From contig JAQBPA010000269.1 in the NCBI GenBank assembly GCA_028287765.1, positions 1 through 34,965 of the forward strand: a stretch of 34,965 bases of DNA, written 5' to 3'. The notes beneath the pieces are model-generated. The model was not told the DNA's origin. It ran no database searches and saw only the letters and a list, made by a program, of their open reading frames with translations. A program made the translations under genes and the position numbers. The number at the start of each line of letters is the position of its first letter. Position 1 is the stretch's first letter. The stretch is from Bacteriovoracaceae bacterium. GTDB taxonomy: Bacteria > Bdellovibrionota > UBA2394. Shown piece by piece: positions 1 to 8,083 of this stretch.

Positions 1-1
1 T

Positions 2-1078
2 GTTCTGGTGGATGTGCAAGAAGCCGCGCGACTTCGATTTGAAATGGGACCGGGATACGGCACTCTCGACGGGCTTCGAGGAGTTTTCAAAGCTACTTGG
101 GCGAATATCAACGGAACCGCTCGCAGACTTACTCTTTATACCAAGGTAAGTCGTCGGTTTGCAAAATCAGTAAAACCTGACGAGACCGTTTTTACGAATC
201 CAAAGACAGTTCCCTTTGTTCAAAGTCGTGTGAGCATAGAATATTTTGAACCAAGCTTTTTAAATTTTCCGGTCGACGGTCGACTCAACTATACTTTTTC
301 GAAAGAAGAGCAAAGTCGATTTGGGGAAGAAAATAGTTTTACGGCTTCGCTCGATTACCGTTGGACTCGGCACTGGATTTTTACGACGAGTTACCAGCTC
401 GCTTTCTCAGATCCGTTTAATATTCGAACGGCGAATTTGCAACCGGGTGATGCCGATCCTAAGCGTCTTACGAATGTCGGAGAAGTCGTATTGATTGATT
501 ATTTAAATGATTCCTTTAATCCGACACGTGGATCCCGAACAAGGCTTGAGGCGGACCTTTATGACGCACGTCTTGGTGGCGAAGAAAACTTTTGGTCAAC
601 CAATGGGCGACAGGAATTATTTGTGCCGATCTGGGTTTTTAGAAAGGGGCGACAGATTGGGCTCGGGCTCAATTTAGGAGCAGGTTTTTCTGAAAGTTAC
701 CGACCGTCAATGGAGGTTCCGCTCGAAAAACGCTCCGAAATTGGAGGGGAGACGACCGTTCGTGGGTTTGGACAGAGTGCCATTAATCCCTTTACGAAAA
801 ATGGGTTGCCACAAATTGGCGGAAATTCTTATTTTTTCTTTCAAACCGAGCTCAACATTCCCATTGCGGGCGGCGTGGATCTTCTTGGTTTCTTTGACGG
901 CGGAAATGCCTATCTGAAAAACAAAGACTTTAAACCCTGGGATCTCCGCTACGGTGCAGGCCCAGGAATTCGGTGGAATACTCCTGTTGGTCCTCTAAAG
1001 ATTGGCTATGGATTTGTTCTGGGTCCACGCGATGACGAACCTGCCGGGCACCTATTTATCGGCGTTGGCGCAATCTAA
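2..1078 (+). CDS. Omp85/BamA-family outer membrane protein, C-terminal part (5' truncated by window)
   Basis: Omp85 proteins insert beta-barrels into the outer membrane. The visible part starts at the end of the last POTRA domain (a VxVDVQE-type strand) and continues as the transmembrane barrel. The barrel has alternating aromatic strands, the conserved VRGF motif of loop 6 (about residue 250 of the listed ORF) and a C-terminus typical of the family. The reading frame is open to the first base, so the GTG used by the ORF track is not the start; signal peptide and POTRA domains lie outside the window. A BamA or TamA-like assignment is likely. BamA is favoured by the following secreted coiled-coil-like gene, which sits where skp often sits, but that is only context. 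Family assignment is strong; the exact paralogue is uncertain. Confidence 0.85.
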   Translation, partial: VLVDVQEAARLRFEMGPGYGTLDGLRGVFKATWANINGTARRLTLYTKVSRRFAKSVKPDETVFTNPKTVPFVQSRVSIEYFEPSFLNFPVDGRLNYTFSKEEQSRFGEENSFTASLDYRWTRHWIFTTSYQLAFSDPFNIRTANLQPGDADPKRLTNVGEVVLIDYLNDSFNPTRGSRTRLEADLYDARLGGEENFWSTNGRQELFVPIWVFRKGRQIGLGLNLGAGFSESYRPSMEVPLEKRSEIGGETTVRGFGQSAINPFTKNGLPQIGGNSYFFFQTELNIPIAGGVDLLGFFDGGNAYLKNKDFKPWDLRYGAGPGIRWNTPVGPLKIGYGFVLGPRDDEPAGHLFIGVGAI

Positions 1079-1261
1079 AATTACAAAAACGTTATATTGG
1101 AAATATTACAAACAATTAATGTCCAATTTAAGTCTTCATTTCTACTGGGGATTTAAGGAAACTTAAGGGATGAGTTCAGCGCGAGCACTTCTCTGATTTA
1201 GGGTAGCTGCTAAACTGAGCTCATAGGAAAAACAATAACTTTATAAACAAGGAAAAAATTT

Positions 1262-1603
1262 ATGAAAAAAAATCTAACTCTCGCAATTTTAAGTGCCGCG
1301 CTTCTCTTGAGTGCTGCTTCAGTAAAAGCCCAAGGTAATGCTCCTGCAGTTCCGGGACAAGCCGACGTGGTCAAAGATCAAAAAGAAAAAATGAAACTCA
1401 CCAAGGATCAACTCAAGGACGAAAGAGCTAAAGTTCAAGCGGCCCGCACAAAGCTCAAGACTGATAAAGCCAACAATGCCGACGCCGCTACGATCGCTGC
1501 CGACAAAAAGGCACTTAAAGCAGATATTGCTGAAAAACATGAAATTAGAAAAGAACTCAGAGAAGAACGAAAAGATTTAAAAAAAGATCGTAAAGACAAA
1601 TAG
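1262..1603 (+). CDS. small Lys-rich secreted protein, function unknown
   Basis: 113 residues with a clear Sec signal peptide (MKKN, hydrophobic core, cleavage near AKAQ/VKAQ at about residue 24). The mature part of about 89 residues is almost entirely Lys, Glu, Asp and Ala with heptad-like spacing, so a long charged helix or coiled coil is expected in the periplasm. An AAGGA-type ribosome site precedes the ATG. It lies just downstream of the BamA-like gene, where Skp/OmpH chaperones are often encoded. However, it is shorter than Skp (about 140 mature residues) and too low in complexity for homology to be claimed by eye. A strong intrinsic terminator follows, so it ends its transcription unit. 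Existence is well supported; function is unknown. Confidence 0.75.
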   Translation: MKKNLTLAILSAALLLSAASVKAQGNAPAVPGQADVVKDQKEKMKLTKDQLKDERAKVQAARTKLKTDKANNADAATIAADKKALKADIAEKHEIRKELREERKDLKKDRKDK

Positions 1604-1629
1604 TCAATCGATTCAATTTGTTTGCAGAA

Positions 1630-1661
1630 AGCCCCACTCGAAAGAGCTGGGGCTTTTTTTT
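1630..1661 (+). terminator. Rho-independent terminator
   Basis: Stem AGCCCCA/TGGGGCT, extended by CTC/GAG with one bulged C, capped by a GAAA tetraloop and followed by eight T residues. It ends the transcript of the small Lys-rich secreted protein and insulates the next gene. Confidence 0.9.
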
Positions 1662-1697
1662 GTACCAAAGGCAACTCGGACTTGTTAGCCTTACGAT

Positions 1698-2390
1698 ATG
1701 AAAAAACTGGCTCTCCTTTTCTCTTTTATTTTTCCGGCAATAACAACCGCTTCTGCGATTCCTGATCTTTCACAACTCAAATGGAAAGAAATCGAAGATC
1801 AAGATGGAATAAAAACTTTTGAGGCGGATGTTCCAGGATTTTCTCGTCCCGCTTTTAGAGCAGAGGCAATCATTGAGAGTGAGATCTCAAAGGTGGTTTC
1901 GGCCATCACCGATACGAATAGAAGGCAAGAATGGACACCCAATTTGAAGGTGTCGAAAATCATTCAGCCCATTTCAAAAGTAGAATGGGTTGAATATTGG
2001 CAAATGACTGCGCCCCTTGTTGACGATCGAGACCTCGTTTTTTCAACGGGCTTTGATTTCGACTGGAGTAAAAAAAGACTCATCGTGCCTTTCCATTCGG
2101 TAGACTCTCCTTCGTCACCCAAAACAAAAAATGTACTCGCTATCGTGAATGCGGGTTCTTATGTTCTTTGGCCAACAGAAAATAAATCTGGAACAAATAT
2201 CATCTACGAATGTCTATTTGATTTTGGTGGCAGTGTTCCCGGCTGGTTTGCTTCGAGTTTTCAACGAAGTAACCCGAGAAAAGTTTTACAGGGATTAAGA
2301 AAACAGGTGAACAAATCGGATATCGTTTCGAGTCCGAAGATCCATTTGCTATTCGAAGATAAGGTTAAAAAGTTGGCGGATATTTTCTGA
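1698..2390 (+). CDS. secreted START-domain (lipid-binding fold) protein
   Basis: 230 residues. An N-terminal signal peptide (MKKLALLFSFIFPAITTASA) is followed by a single START/Bet v1-like domain. Family-typical blocks are a WKEIEDQDGIKTF strand near residue 30, a segment around TDTNRRQEWTPN near 75, and VEYWQMTAPLVDDRDLVF near 105. START domains form a hydrophobic pocket that binds lipids or other apolar ligands; the ligand here cannot be deduced. It is probably periplasmic. The ATG follows the terminator of the previous gene, so it is likely transcribed from its own promoter in the roughly 35-bp gap or by readthrough. Its stop lies 4 nt from the convergent neighbour. The fold is fairly certain; a role in membrane lipid handling is inference. 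Confidence 0.75.
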   Translation: MKKLALLFSFIFPAITTASAIPDLSQLKWKEIEDQDGIKTFEADVPGFSRPAFRAEAIIESEISKVVSAITDTNRRQEWTPNLKVSKIIQPISKVEWVEYWQMTAPLVDDRDLVFSTGFDFDWSKKRLIVPFHSVDSPSSPKTKNVLAIVNAGSYVLWPTENKSGTNIIYECLFDFGGSVPGWFASSFQRSNPRKVLQGLRKQVNKSDIVSSPKIHLLFEDKVKKLADIF

Positions 2391-2394
2391 TCGG

Positions 2395-3306
2395 TTAAAA
2401 ATTCACGATCAAATTGCCGGCATAGATATTTCCGGCGGATGATCCAAAGTCTCTTTCATAGCTCGCTCCGAAACTAATCGCCTTGGCTACATCATAGGTT
2501 GAACTAAAGCGAAGAGTTTTTGACCAAGATTTATCGCTCGCTAATCTTAAAAGTTCTCCGTCGAGTTCAATTTCTAACGCGTCGAGCGGATGAAAAGTGA
2601 TTTCTGTATCAACAGAGTTGTCAGGCAGGCTGGAGAGAGTATCCGAAAATTGAGAGGTCTTTTTCTTTAGAGCGGCTGCAGAATCGAGCTGAGTGAGGAA
2701 GTGATTTACATTTCTCGAATACCAGTAGTGTTTTACTCCTGCAGAAATATCCAGCCATTCCAAAACTGTAGAATCCAATGAAAAGCCAGGCGCAAATTGA
2801 TAGAGGGAGTTCACACCGCCGGCCACTTTTCTAAGAGAGCTCTTCTTCCGAGTCACCCCCGCAGCGTATTTTTGATAATATCTTTCTAATGCAAAAGAAA
2901 ATCTGGGCATAAGTGTGGGAACGAAGGCTTCCGGAGAGGCGGGCTTTCTAAGATCAAAATCTTTTGAAGCATAAAACGACGGTCCAAAGCTCTGTAATTT
3001 TTCTGCCGGACTTAACGAATAATTTCCAGATATTCCTATTTTCCAAATTTTTTTTACGCCCAAGCCTCCTGTAAAAGTATAAGTATTATCTTTAAGCTTC
3101 ACACCAGAAGTGATTGTAGAACTCTTGGTGTAGTCAAACCCACCATTCCAATTGAACTTTTCGCCGGAATCGAGTTTCTTTTTCCCAGAATAAGTGACTT
3201 CTTCTCCGAATTGATTCTTGCCGATAGAAGTTTCAGATTCAATCGAATGAGCTGAAAGCATCTGGGAAGACATTATTAAACTAAAAACCAGAAAGTGAAA
3301 TTTCAC
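2395..3306 (-). CDS. predicted outer-membrane beta-barrel protein, unknown function
   Basis: 303 residues with a signal peptide (cleavage near LSAHS, residue 20). The remainder is rich in alternating polar/hydrophobic strands with Gly, Ser, Tyr and Phe, for example FNWNGGFDYTKSS, YTFTGGLGVKK and ISFGASYERDFG. It ends in ...NLIVNF, a C-terminal Phe typical of outer-membrane barrels recognised by BamA. No named family was recognised. It starts directly after the stop of the upstream minus-strand Ppx/GppA gene (1-nt gap), so the two are probably one operon. A role as channel or structural barrel is inference. Confidence 0.65.
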   Translation of the reverse strand: MKFHFLVFSLIMSSQMLSAHSIESETSIGKNQFGEEVTYSGKKKLDSGEKFNWNGGFDYTKSSTITSGVKLKDNTYTFTGGLGVKKIWKIGISGNYSLSPAEKLQSFGPSFYASKDFDLRKPASPEAFVPTLMPRFSFALERYYQKYAAGVTRKKSSLRKVAGGVNSLYQFAPGFSLDSTVLEWLDISAGVKHYWYSRNVNHFLTQLDSAAALKKKTSQFSDTLSSLPDNSVDTEITFHPLDALEIELDGELLRLASDKSWSKTLRFSSTYDVAKAISFGASYERDFGSSAGNIYAGNLIVNF

Positions 3307-3307
3307 T

Positions 3308-4213
3308 TTATAATCCTAACATTTCATAGATGAGTCCAAACCGAACGCCGGAATCCATGCAAATAACTTCGTTCCATTTAAAGTAGTCCATAAGAACAGA
3401 AATAATCGTAACGCCGCCGCCAAAGACATCGGCACGATCGAAAGGAAGGCCGGGAAGATCTCTCCGCTCATCGAGATTTCGAGAAAGAATCTCTTTTCGC
3501 CAAAACTCGATTCGATCTCGTGATATCGATTGGCCATGAACTTTTGACCGCTGGTACTGAGTCATTTTCATCTCGACAGCGAGTGCGGTCGTTATGGTGC
3601 CTGCTACGCCAAAGCCAAGGCAAGGTTCTGTTTTCCAGTTGAGCGGCTTCAGAAGTTCCCAAACATATTTAGAAGCTTCAGATCCGTCAGATTTATTTTT
3701 CAAACCAAACTTTTCGCTTAGCAGAACGCTTCCCACTTTGAGTGAGATGCGATGCTCAATTCCTCGATCGGAGCCATAGCAGAGCTCAGTACTTGCACCA
3801 CCGATATCAAAAACTAATTTCTTCGCCTTACGGTCAGCAAAATCCTTTTGCACACTCCAAAACGAAAGCTCTGCTTCGCGATCCCCAGGAATCAAATCGA
3901 CAGGAAGTTTTAGAACTTGCTCAATCTGCTTCCGCACCTCTTCACCATTCTTAGCTTTTCTTAAAGCTTCTGTAGCAGCGACTTTGACTTCTTTCACATC
4001 GTGCTCATCAAGGAGCGCGCGATATTTTGAAAGAGTATCGAGAGATTTTTTTAGACGGTCAGGTTGAATGAGGCCTTCTTTTGAAAGTCCTTTCGAAAGA
4101 CCAGTCACCGTAGCCTCATCAACTAATATATGAAGCGGAGTTCTCGCCTCAACAATCGTCAGCAAAATGGAGTTTGAACCAATATCTATTGCCGCCACTC
4201 GCCGATTTGACAT
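3308..4213 (-). CDS. ppx: Ppx/GppA family phosphatase (exopolyphosphatase/pppGpp phosphohydrolase)
   Basis: Hydrolyses inorganic polyphosphate and/or pppGpp. The ASKHA-fold phosphate loops are visible: AAIDIGSNS immediately after the start and VFDIGGASTELCYG about 140 residues in. The length (301 aa) fits single-domain Ppx proteins that lack the C-terminal HD-like domain. The ORF track begins 34 codons upstream at a GTG. The ATG at 4213 (MSNRRVAAIDIG) is preferred because family members start there and because the extension would run into a 12-bp inverted repeat and has no ribosome site. Polyphosphate versus pppGpp as substrate cannot be decided from sequence. It is followed after 1 nt by the barrel protein gene. 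Confidence 0.85.
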   Translation of the reverse strand: MSNRRVAAIDIGSNSILLTIVEARTPLHILVDEATVTGLSKGLSKEGLIQPDRLKKSLDTLSKYRALLDEHDVKEVKVAATEALRKAKNGEEVRKQIEQVLKLPVDLIPGDREAELSFWSVQKDFADRKAKKLVFDIGGASTELCYGSDRGIEHRISLKVGSVLLSEKFGLKNKSDGSEASKYVWELLKPLNWKTEPCLGFGVAGTITTALAVEMKMTQYQRSKVHGQSISRDRIEFWRKEILSRNLDERRDLPGLPFDRADVFGGGVTIISVLMDYFKWNEVICMDSGVRFGLIYEMLGL

Positions 4214-4292
4214 TCGGAGAGCGTAACGAAGAGCTTGGGCTTTGTCATCTTTGGGCGTAACGGGGATCTGCGGAACAAGAGTTTCATCAGTT

Positions 4293-4342
4293 GGGGAAAA
4301 TCGGGGCCGACACACTGACGAATGTCAGCTCCGATTTTCCCC
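4293..4342. repeat. 12-bp perfect inverted repeat with nested hairpin upstream of ppx
   Basis: The arms GGGGAAAATCGG and CCGATTTTCCCC match perfectly. The intervening 26 nt contain a second perfect hairpin, CTGAC-GAAT-GTCAG. It lies 80-130 nt upstream of the preferred ppx ATG in the divergent ppx / 4461 intergenic region. It could be an operator, a 5' leader structure or a palindromic repeat. There is no T-run on either side, so a simple terminator is unlikely. Confidence 0.6.
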
Positions 4343-4460
4343 CACATCTGAAACGCCTCTTCCCCAGACCCCTTATTAAATCGATATCACACGGGAAGAA
4401 AAGTCAGCTTGCTAATCCAAGCATGCACTGAATATCCTGAGCGCCATGGAGGAAATGGGA

Positions 4461-4862
4461 ATGAAAAAATTATTCTGGATCGGAAGTCTTATGGGGTCTC
4501 TTTTCTCAGTCGCAGTTCATGCGTCGAGTTTTAAGATCGAAATGTTCACGGAATATGAGAATCGATTTGGAAGAGTAAATATTTCTTCCCTCGACAGTGG
4601 GCAAATTCAGGTAAAAATTATTCCTTCTGGCTGCGGTTACGATAAACAAGGAAATGAGCGGTTGTGTTTGACACCCCAAATCGTTCTTCCCACTTATACC
4701 GTGAGCGTAACGAAGACAGATTTTGGTGGAGACTTCGAAGTTCCAGGATATAAATTTCGCATTGTCACTCACAGCGATTCGCCGAAGTTGTTGAGTTTAA
4801 ATAACGAAGGCGCAGTCGAAGCTGTTCATTCGCTTAACTACCGATACGTCTTGCAGAATTAA
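4461..4862 (+). CDS. small secreted protein, unknown function
   Basis: About 133 residues from the ATG at 4461. This start was chosen because a GGAGG ribosome site lies 8 nt upstream, whereas the first ATG in the ORF track (4446) overlaps that site. A signal peptide (MKKLFWIGSLMGSLFSVAVHA) is evident. The mature part looks beta-rich (VNISSLDSGQIQVKIIPSG, YTVSVTKTDFGGDFEVPGYKFRIV) and has one Cys pair (CGYDKQGNERLC), possibly a disulfide in the periplasm. No family was recognised. It is divergent from ppx. Its TAA overlaps the reverse-strand stop codon of tolB by 2 nt, so the two transcripts are convergent with no gap. Confidence 0.6.
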   Translation: MKKLFWIGSLMGSLFSVAVHASSFKIEMFTEYENRFGRVNISSLDSGQIQVKIIPSGCGYDKQGNERLCLTPQIVLPTYTVSVTKTDFGGDFEVPGYKFRIVTHSDSPKLLSLNNEGAVEAVHSLNYRYVLQN

Positions 4863-6160
4863 TACCCAAGTCGTGGCGACCAAACCGGCTGGGAAGCATC
4901 GCCAGGAATTTGAATTTGCGTGGACTGAGTTCCATCGGCTTTTATGATATAAATTTGATTTCGACCTGTTCGCTTGGAACTAAAGACAACGAGCTTTCCG
5001 TCAGGACTAAAGGAAGGGCTTTCGTTTGTTTTTGCATCATAAGTGAGTCGCTCCATTTGCTCGCCTTTATGATTCATCGAAAAAATATCGAACGCACGAT
5101 CGGTATCCATTCCTGAAAACAAAATATCGTTGTTCGGTCCCCAAACGCAGGAGTCGTTTAATGTTCCTACACGAGTGAGTCTCTCCACTTCGAGCGTTTC
5201 GATATCGAGAGAAAACACATGAAGGTTTCCAAGTCGATCTGAACTAAAGCAGATTTTTTTTCCGTCCGGGCTCGGATAGGGCGATACGTTAATTCCACGA
5301 CGGGTTGTGAGTCGCTTTTTTTCTTTTCCGTCTAAGCCGAGCAGATAAATATCTGAATTTCCATCTTTAGAAAGTGAGACAACAAAATCTCTTCCGTTTG
5401 GCATCGTTGCAGGGCCGAGCGCGGAGCCTTTAAAGTGAGTGACCTGAGTGGCTTTTCCGTTCAAGTCGGTCTTCCAAATATGCCAATCGATTGTGGAAGA
5501 CGATGAATATAAAATATAATGACCGTCTCTTGTAAATTCAGGACTCATATTCGTTCTACCGTTTTGAACGAGTGGAACAGCATTCCTTCCGTTAAAATCC
5601 ATCACCCAGATTTCTTTTCCGTGCGCTCCTGGAGGAACATAAGAAAAAGCGATCTTTGTAGAGAAGAGTCCTTTTTTTCCTGTGACAAGTTCGACAATGT
5701 CATCACCAAATTCATGAGCGAGAAGGGGAATGTCTGACCTTCTTGTATGGTAAGTCTTTTGAATGACGAGCTTTCCGCTTGAAACGTCAAAAACATATCC
5801 TTGGAGAGAAGTTTGCCCCCCTTCTGAAAGAATTTTTCCTCGAACGACATATTGCGCTCCCAGCTGGCGCCAAGCATCGACTTTAATGAAATCGAGAGCT
5901 GTAATTTTACTATCTAAAAAACTTTCCGCCGGAATAACTTTAAAAATTCTCGAAAAAATTAAATCTGCCGTCAGCATCGCCTCTAAATCGGTAGCTGCTT
6001 TTGTAAGCTCTGGGACTTCAGATCCTTTTAAAAATCCTTGAATCGCAATCGGTGTCGGCGCATCTCGAGCATCTTTTATAATAACCGTTTGTGCATACGA
6101 CTTCGTAAGACAAAGCGAGATCAAAAAAAGGAGACGGCTAAAGTTTTTTAGGGTTGGCAT
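4859..6160 (-). CDS. tolB: Tol-Pal system translocation protein TolB
   Basis: Periplasmic beta-propeller of the Tol-Pal system; in known systems it binds Pal and the TolA C-terminus during outer-membrane constriction. 433 residues, the usual length. Signal peptide to about residue 24 (KSYAQ), then the N-terminal TolB domain. From about residue 190 there are six PD40-type propeller repeats recognisable by PxxSPDGKxI/xxVFSSxRxGxxQIY patterns (for example FSPDGKLVVFSSKR near 385). It overlaps the tolA stop by 13 nt, indicating translational coupling. The usual downstream genes pal and cpoB are absent; a convergent plus-strand gene begins the next block. Confidence 0.95.
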   Translation of the reverse strand: MPTLKNFSRLLFLISLCLTKSYAQTVIIKDARDAPTPIAIQGFLKGSEVPELTKAATDLEAMLTADLIFSRIFKVIPAESFLDSKITALDFIKVDAWRQLGAQYVVRGKILSEGGQTSLQGYVFDVSSGKLVIQKTYHTRRSDIPLLAHEFGDDIVELVTGKKGLFSTKIAFSYVPPGAHGKEIWVMDFNGRNAVPLVQNGRTNMSPEFTRDGHYILYSSSSTIDWHIWKTDLNGKATQVTHFKGSALGPATMPNGRDFVVSLSKDGNSDIYLLGLDGKEKKRLTTRRGINVSPYPSPDGKKICFSSDRLGNLHVFSLDIETLEVERLTRVGTLNDSCVWGPNNDILFSGMDTDRAFDIFSMNHKGEQMERLTYDAKTNESPSFSPDGKLVVFSSKRTGRNQIYIIKADGTQSTQIQIPGDASQPVWSPRLGY

Positions 6161-6882
6161 ATAATTTGTGTTTCTTTCCCGGTGAGTTCAGTGATCACGT
6201 CTTTTGCAAATGTTTCTTGATCAATCGCTTGCCTCACCGCTACTTCGCACTTTCGATCTACAATATTAAATCCTGTGGACTCCGATAAGACAAGAGAGAC
6301 GATTTGAAACTGATTTCCAACTCCCACTAACTTAAGCGCAAGATAGCCTTTTGCGTCAGGAAACTTTTTTTTGATCGCATCGGCACCTTCGACTTCATAA
6401 TATTTTCGCATCGCTGCCTGAAGGGCCTGCTCGGCCGGACTCAGAGTTCGCTCTGCCCAGCCTCCCGTACCATGGGCATTTTTTTCACCCTTTTCATGCG
6501 TCGGGAAGTTTTTCTCTTTGGGCGGCGGCCGTTTTTCTTCCGCAGAGTCTTTACGAATTTTATTTAAAATATCTTTGAGAGCTTTTTTTCCATCAGGCTT
6601 TTTCTCTTGAGTCTTTGATTTTTTAAGCTTCTTGCTCACTTCAGGAAGATCTTCTTTTTTTGGAGGTTCGATTTTGGGCGGAGGGAGGTTTTTATCGTTC
6701 GTCCCTTTTTTCATGGCTGTATCCGTCGGTTTATAAGATTTATCCATGAGAAGTGTGGCACTAACGATCTGGCGCTCGCGATGAGAAGCTTTTATAAACT
6801 GAAGATAAATTTTATCGGACCAGATGAGTCCTGCAATCAGAATCGCGTGGAGTAAAATCGAGTAAAGAAAGGCCTTACCCAT
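6148..6882 (-). CDS. tolA: TolA-like periplasm-spanning protein
   Basis: 244 residues. Residues 1-20 form one N-terminal transmembrane anchor (FLYSILLHAILIAGLIW). A Lys/Glu/Pro-rich linker (PPPKIEPPKKEDLPEV, KKPDGKKALKDILNKI) follows to about residue 130. The C-terminal domain resembles TolA domain III: SPAEQALQAAMRKYYEVEG, VVDRKCEVAVRQAI-type helix and a final CQP, with two Cys that could form the conserved disulfide. TolA couples TolQR proton-driven motion to TolB/Pal. The linker is short and Pro-rich rather than the long Ala/Lys helix of E. coli TolA, so generic TonB/TolA annotation is possible; the operon position makes TolA the best call. Two nt separate it from tolR. Confidence 0.85.
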   Translation of the reverse strand: MGKAFLYSILLHAILIAGLIWSDKIYLQFIKASHRERQIVSATLLMDKSYKPTDTAMKKGTNDKNLPPPKIEPPKKEDLPEVSKKLKKSKTQEKKPDGKKALKDILNKIRKDSAEEKRPPPKEKNFPTHEKGEKNAHGTGGWAERTLSPAEQALQAAMRKYYEVEGADAIKKKFPDAKGYLALKLVGVGNQFQIVSLVLSESTGFNIVDRKCEVAVRQAIDQETFAKDVITELTGKETQIICQP

Positions 6883-6883
6883 C

Positions 6884-7297
6884 TCACTTGGTCGGATCCG
6901 TTAGAAACGAAATACGAAAGATTCCGGCGTTTTGAATGGCGGCCATGACTTTAATAATGAAGCCGTGAAGAACTCTCTCATCCGCGCGAATGATCACTTC
7001 CTTTTTTTCGCGATTGGCAAAGACGCTATCGAGTTTTTTCGGAAGTTCATCGAAGGTAACCTTCGTTTTTCCGATCATAATCGTATTGTCTTTTTGGATA
7101 TCGATCGTGACGTTCTTTTCTTGAACGTCGGCTTCTTTTGTTTTGGCTTTTGGCAGCTTAATATCGACCGCATTATTCATCAACGGAGCTGCGACCATAA
7201 AAATGATCAGAAGCACGAGCATAATATCCACCATGGGAATGATATTAATCTCGGCGTTTAGATCTCCATTATCAGAATTTTTGGCGTTAAAGGCCAT
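6884..7297 (-). CDS. tolR: TolR/ExbD-family proton-channel subunit
   Basis: 137 residues with one transmembrane helix at about 20-40 (INIIPMVDIMLVLLIIFMV). The helix carries the conserved Asp in VDIMLVLL that binds protons together with TolQ. The rest is a periplasmic domain with the ExbD-like KNVTIDIQKDNTI and RADERVLHGFIIKVMAAIQNAGI segments. It works in the inner membrane with TolQ to energise TolA. It sits 9 nt downstream of tolQ and 1-2 nt upstream of tolA, so it belongs to one operon. Confidence 0.92.
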   Translation of the reverse strand: MAFNAKNSDNGDLNAEINIIPMVDIMLVLLIIFMVAAPLMNNAVDIKLPKAKTKEADVQEKNVTIDIQKDNTIMIGKTKVTFDELPKKLDSVFANREKKEVIIRADERVLHGFIIKVMAAIQNAGIFRISFLTDPTK

Positions 7298-7306
7298 AAT
7301 GTAACC

Positions 7307-8014
7307 TCAAATATTTCTTTTGGCGGTGTTCAAAAAATCCGAAGAAAAATTATCCATGGCCGATCGAAGACCACGAATTCGATTAATAAAAAAATTGTAA
7401 AAGAGAACAGCAGGAATCGCTGCAAAGAGACCCATGGCTGTTGCAATGAGAGCTTCTGCAATACCTGGAGCGACTACGGCCAGATTACTTGCACCTGAAA
7501 CTCCGATATTAATAAAAGAAGTCATAATTCCCCAAACTGTTCCAAAGAGTCCGATGAAAGGAGCTGTACTCGCCGTACTCGCAAGAAAAGCCAAATAGCT
7601 ATTCAGACCTTCAGCTTCCACTGCCGCCGCTTTATTGAGCGTGCGTACAATATTTGTTTCCATCAGTTCGATCGTATGATCGCGATCGAGCTTCAGAGCT
7701 TTGATCTGATTAAATTCCTGAAGTCCCGATTCAAAAACGCGGGTGAGCGGTGCCTTTGGAAAGCTTTTACTAGCTTTCTGAGCTCCTTCAAGCGTGCCAG
7801 CCGACCAAAATGTGTCGGCAAACTTACGATTGTCGTCTGACGCATCGCGCAAATTCCACCACTTCCAAAAAATAATTACCCAGCTGATGATCGATGCTGA
7901 AAAGAGAAGGATCATCACGCCCTTTACGACCCAACCTGCTTGCGAGATTAGGTCAAGAGGATTCAGAGAGGCAGACGTATCGCCAACTAAGAACATCAAA
8001 AATATATTCTTCAT
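7307..8014 (-). CDS. tolQ: TolQ/ExbB/MotA-family proton-channel protein
   Basis: About 235 residues from the ATG at 8014. It has the TolQ layout: a first transmembrane helix (VKGVMILLFSASIISWVIIFWKWW), a large cytoplasmic loop, and two C-terminal helices that include the family signature TAPFIGLFGTVWGIMTSF and GIAEALIATAMGLFAAIPAVLFYN. It forms the inner-membrane motor with TolR. The ORF track extends 38 codons further upstream to 8128, but that segment overlaps ftsE on the other strand and is not TolQ-like, so it is rejected. The ATG at 7996 is an alternative start. It is the first gene of tolQRAB. Confidence 0.9.
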   Translation of the reverse strand: MKNIFLMFLVGDTSASLNPLDLISQAGWVVKGVMILLFSASIISWVIIFWKWWNLRDASDDNRKFADTFWSAGTLEGAQKASKSFPKAPLTRVFESGLQEFNQIKALKLDRDHTIELMETNIVRTLNKAAAVEAEGLNSYLAFLASTASTAPFIGLFGTVWGIMTSFINIGVSGASNLAVVAPGIAEALIATAMGLFAAIPAVLFYNFFINRIRGLRSAMDNFSSDFLNTAKRNI

Positions 8015-8083
8015 AATGACTAAAATGATTACATTAGAAGAAGAGGTTTGCAACGAGAACAACGAACCAAAAAAGGAGAACCT
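8015..8083. promoter_or_regulatory. compact divergent promoter region between tolQ and ftsE
   Basis: Only 69 bp separate the chosen tolQ ATG (minus) and ftsE TTG (plus), so the promoters of both operons must lie here or overlap the gene starts. The region is AT-rich. I could not define -35/-10 boxes with confidence. The ftsE ribosome site AGGAG is at its right edge. Confidence 0.45.

Noticed and set aside
4214-4315. 34-codon extension of Ppx starting at GTG 4315
   Set aside because: No ribosome site, and it crosses the 12-bp inverted repeat; family start is at the ATG 4213.
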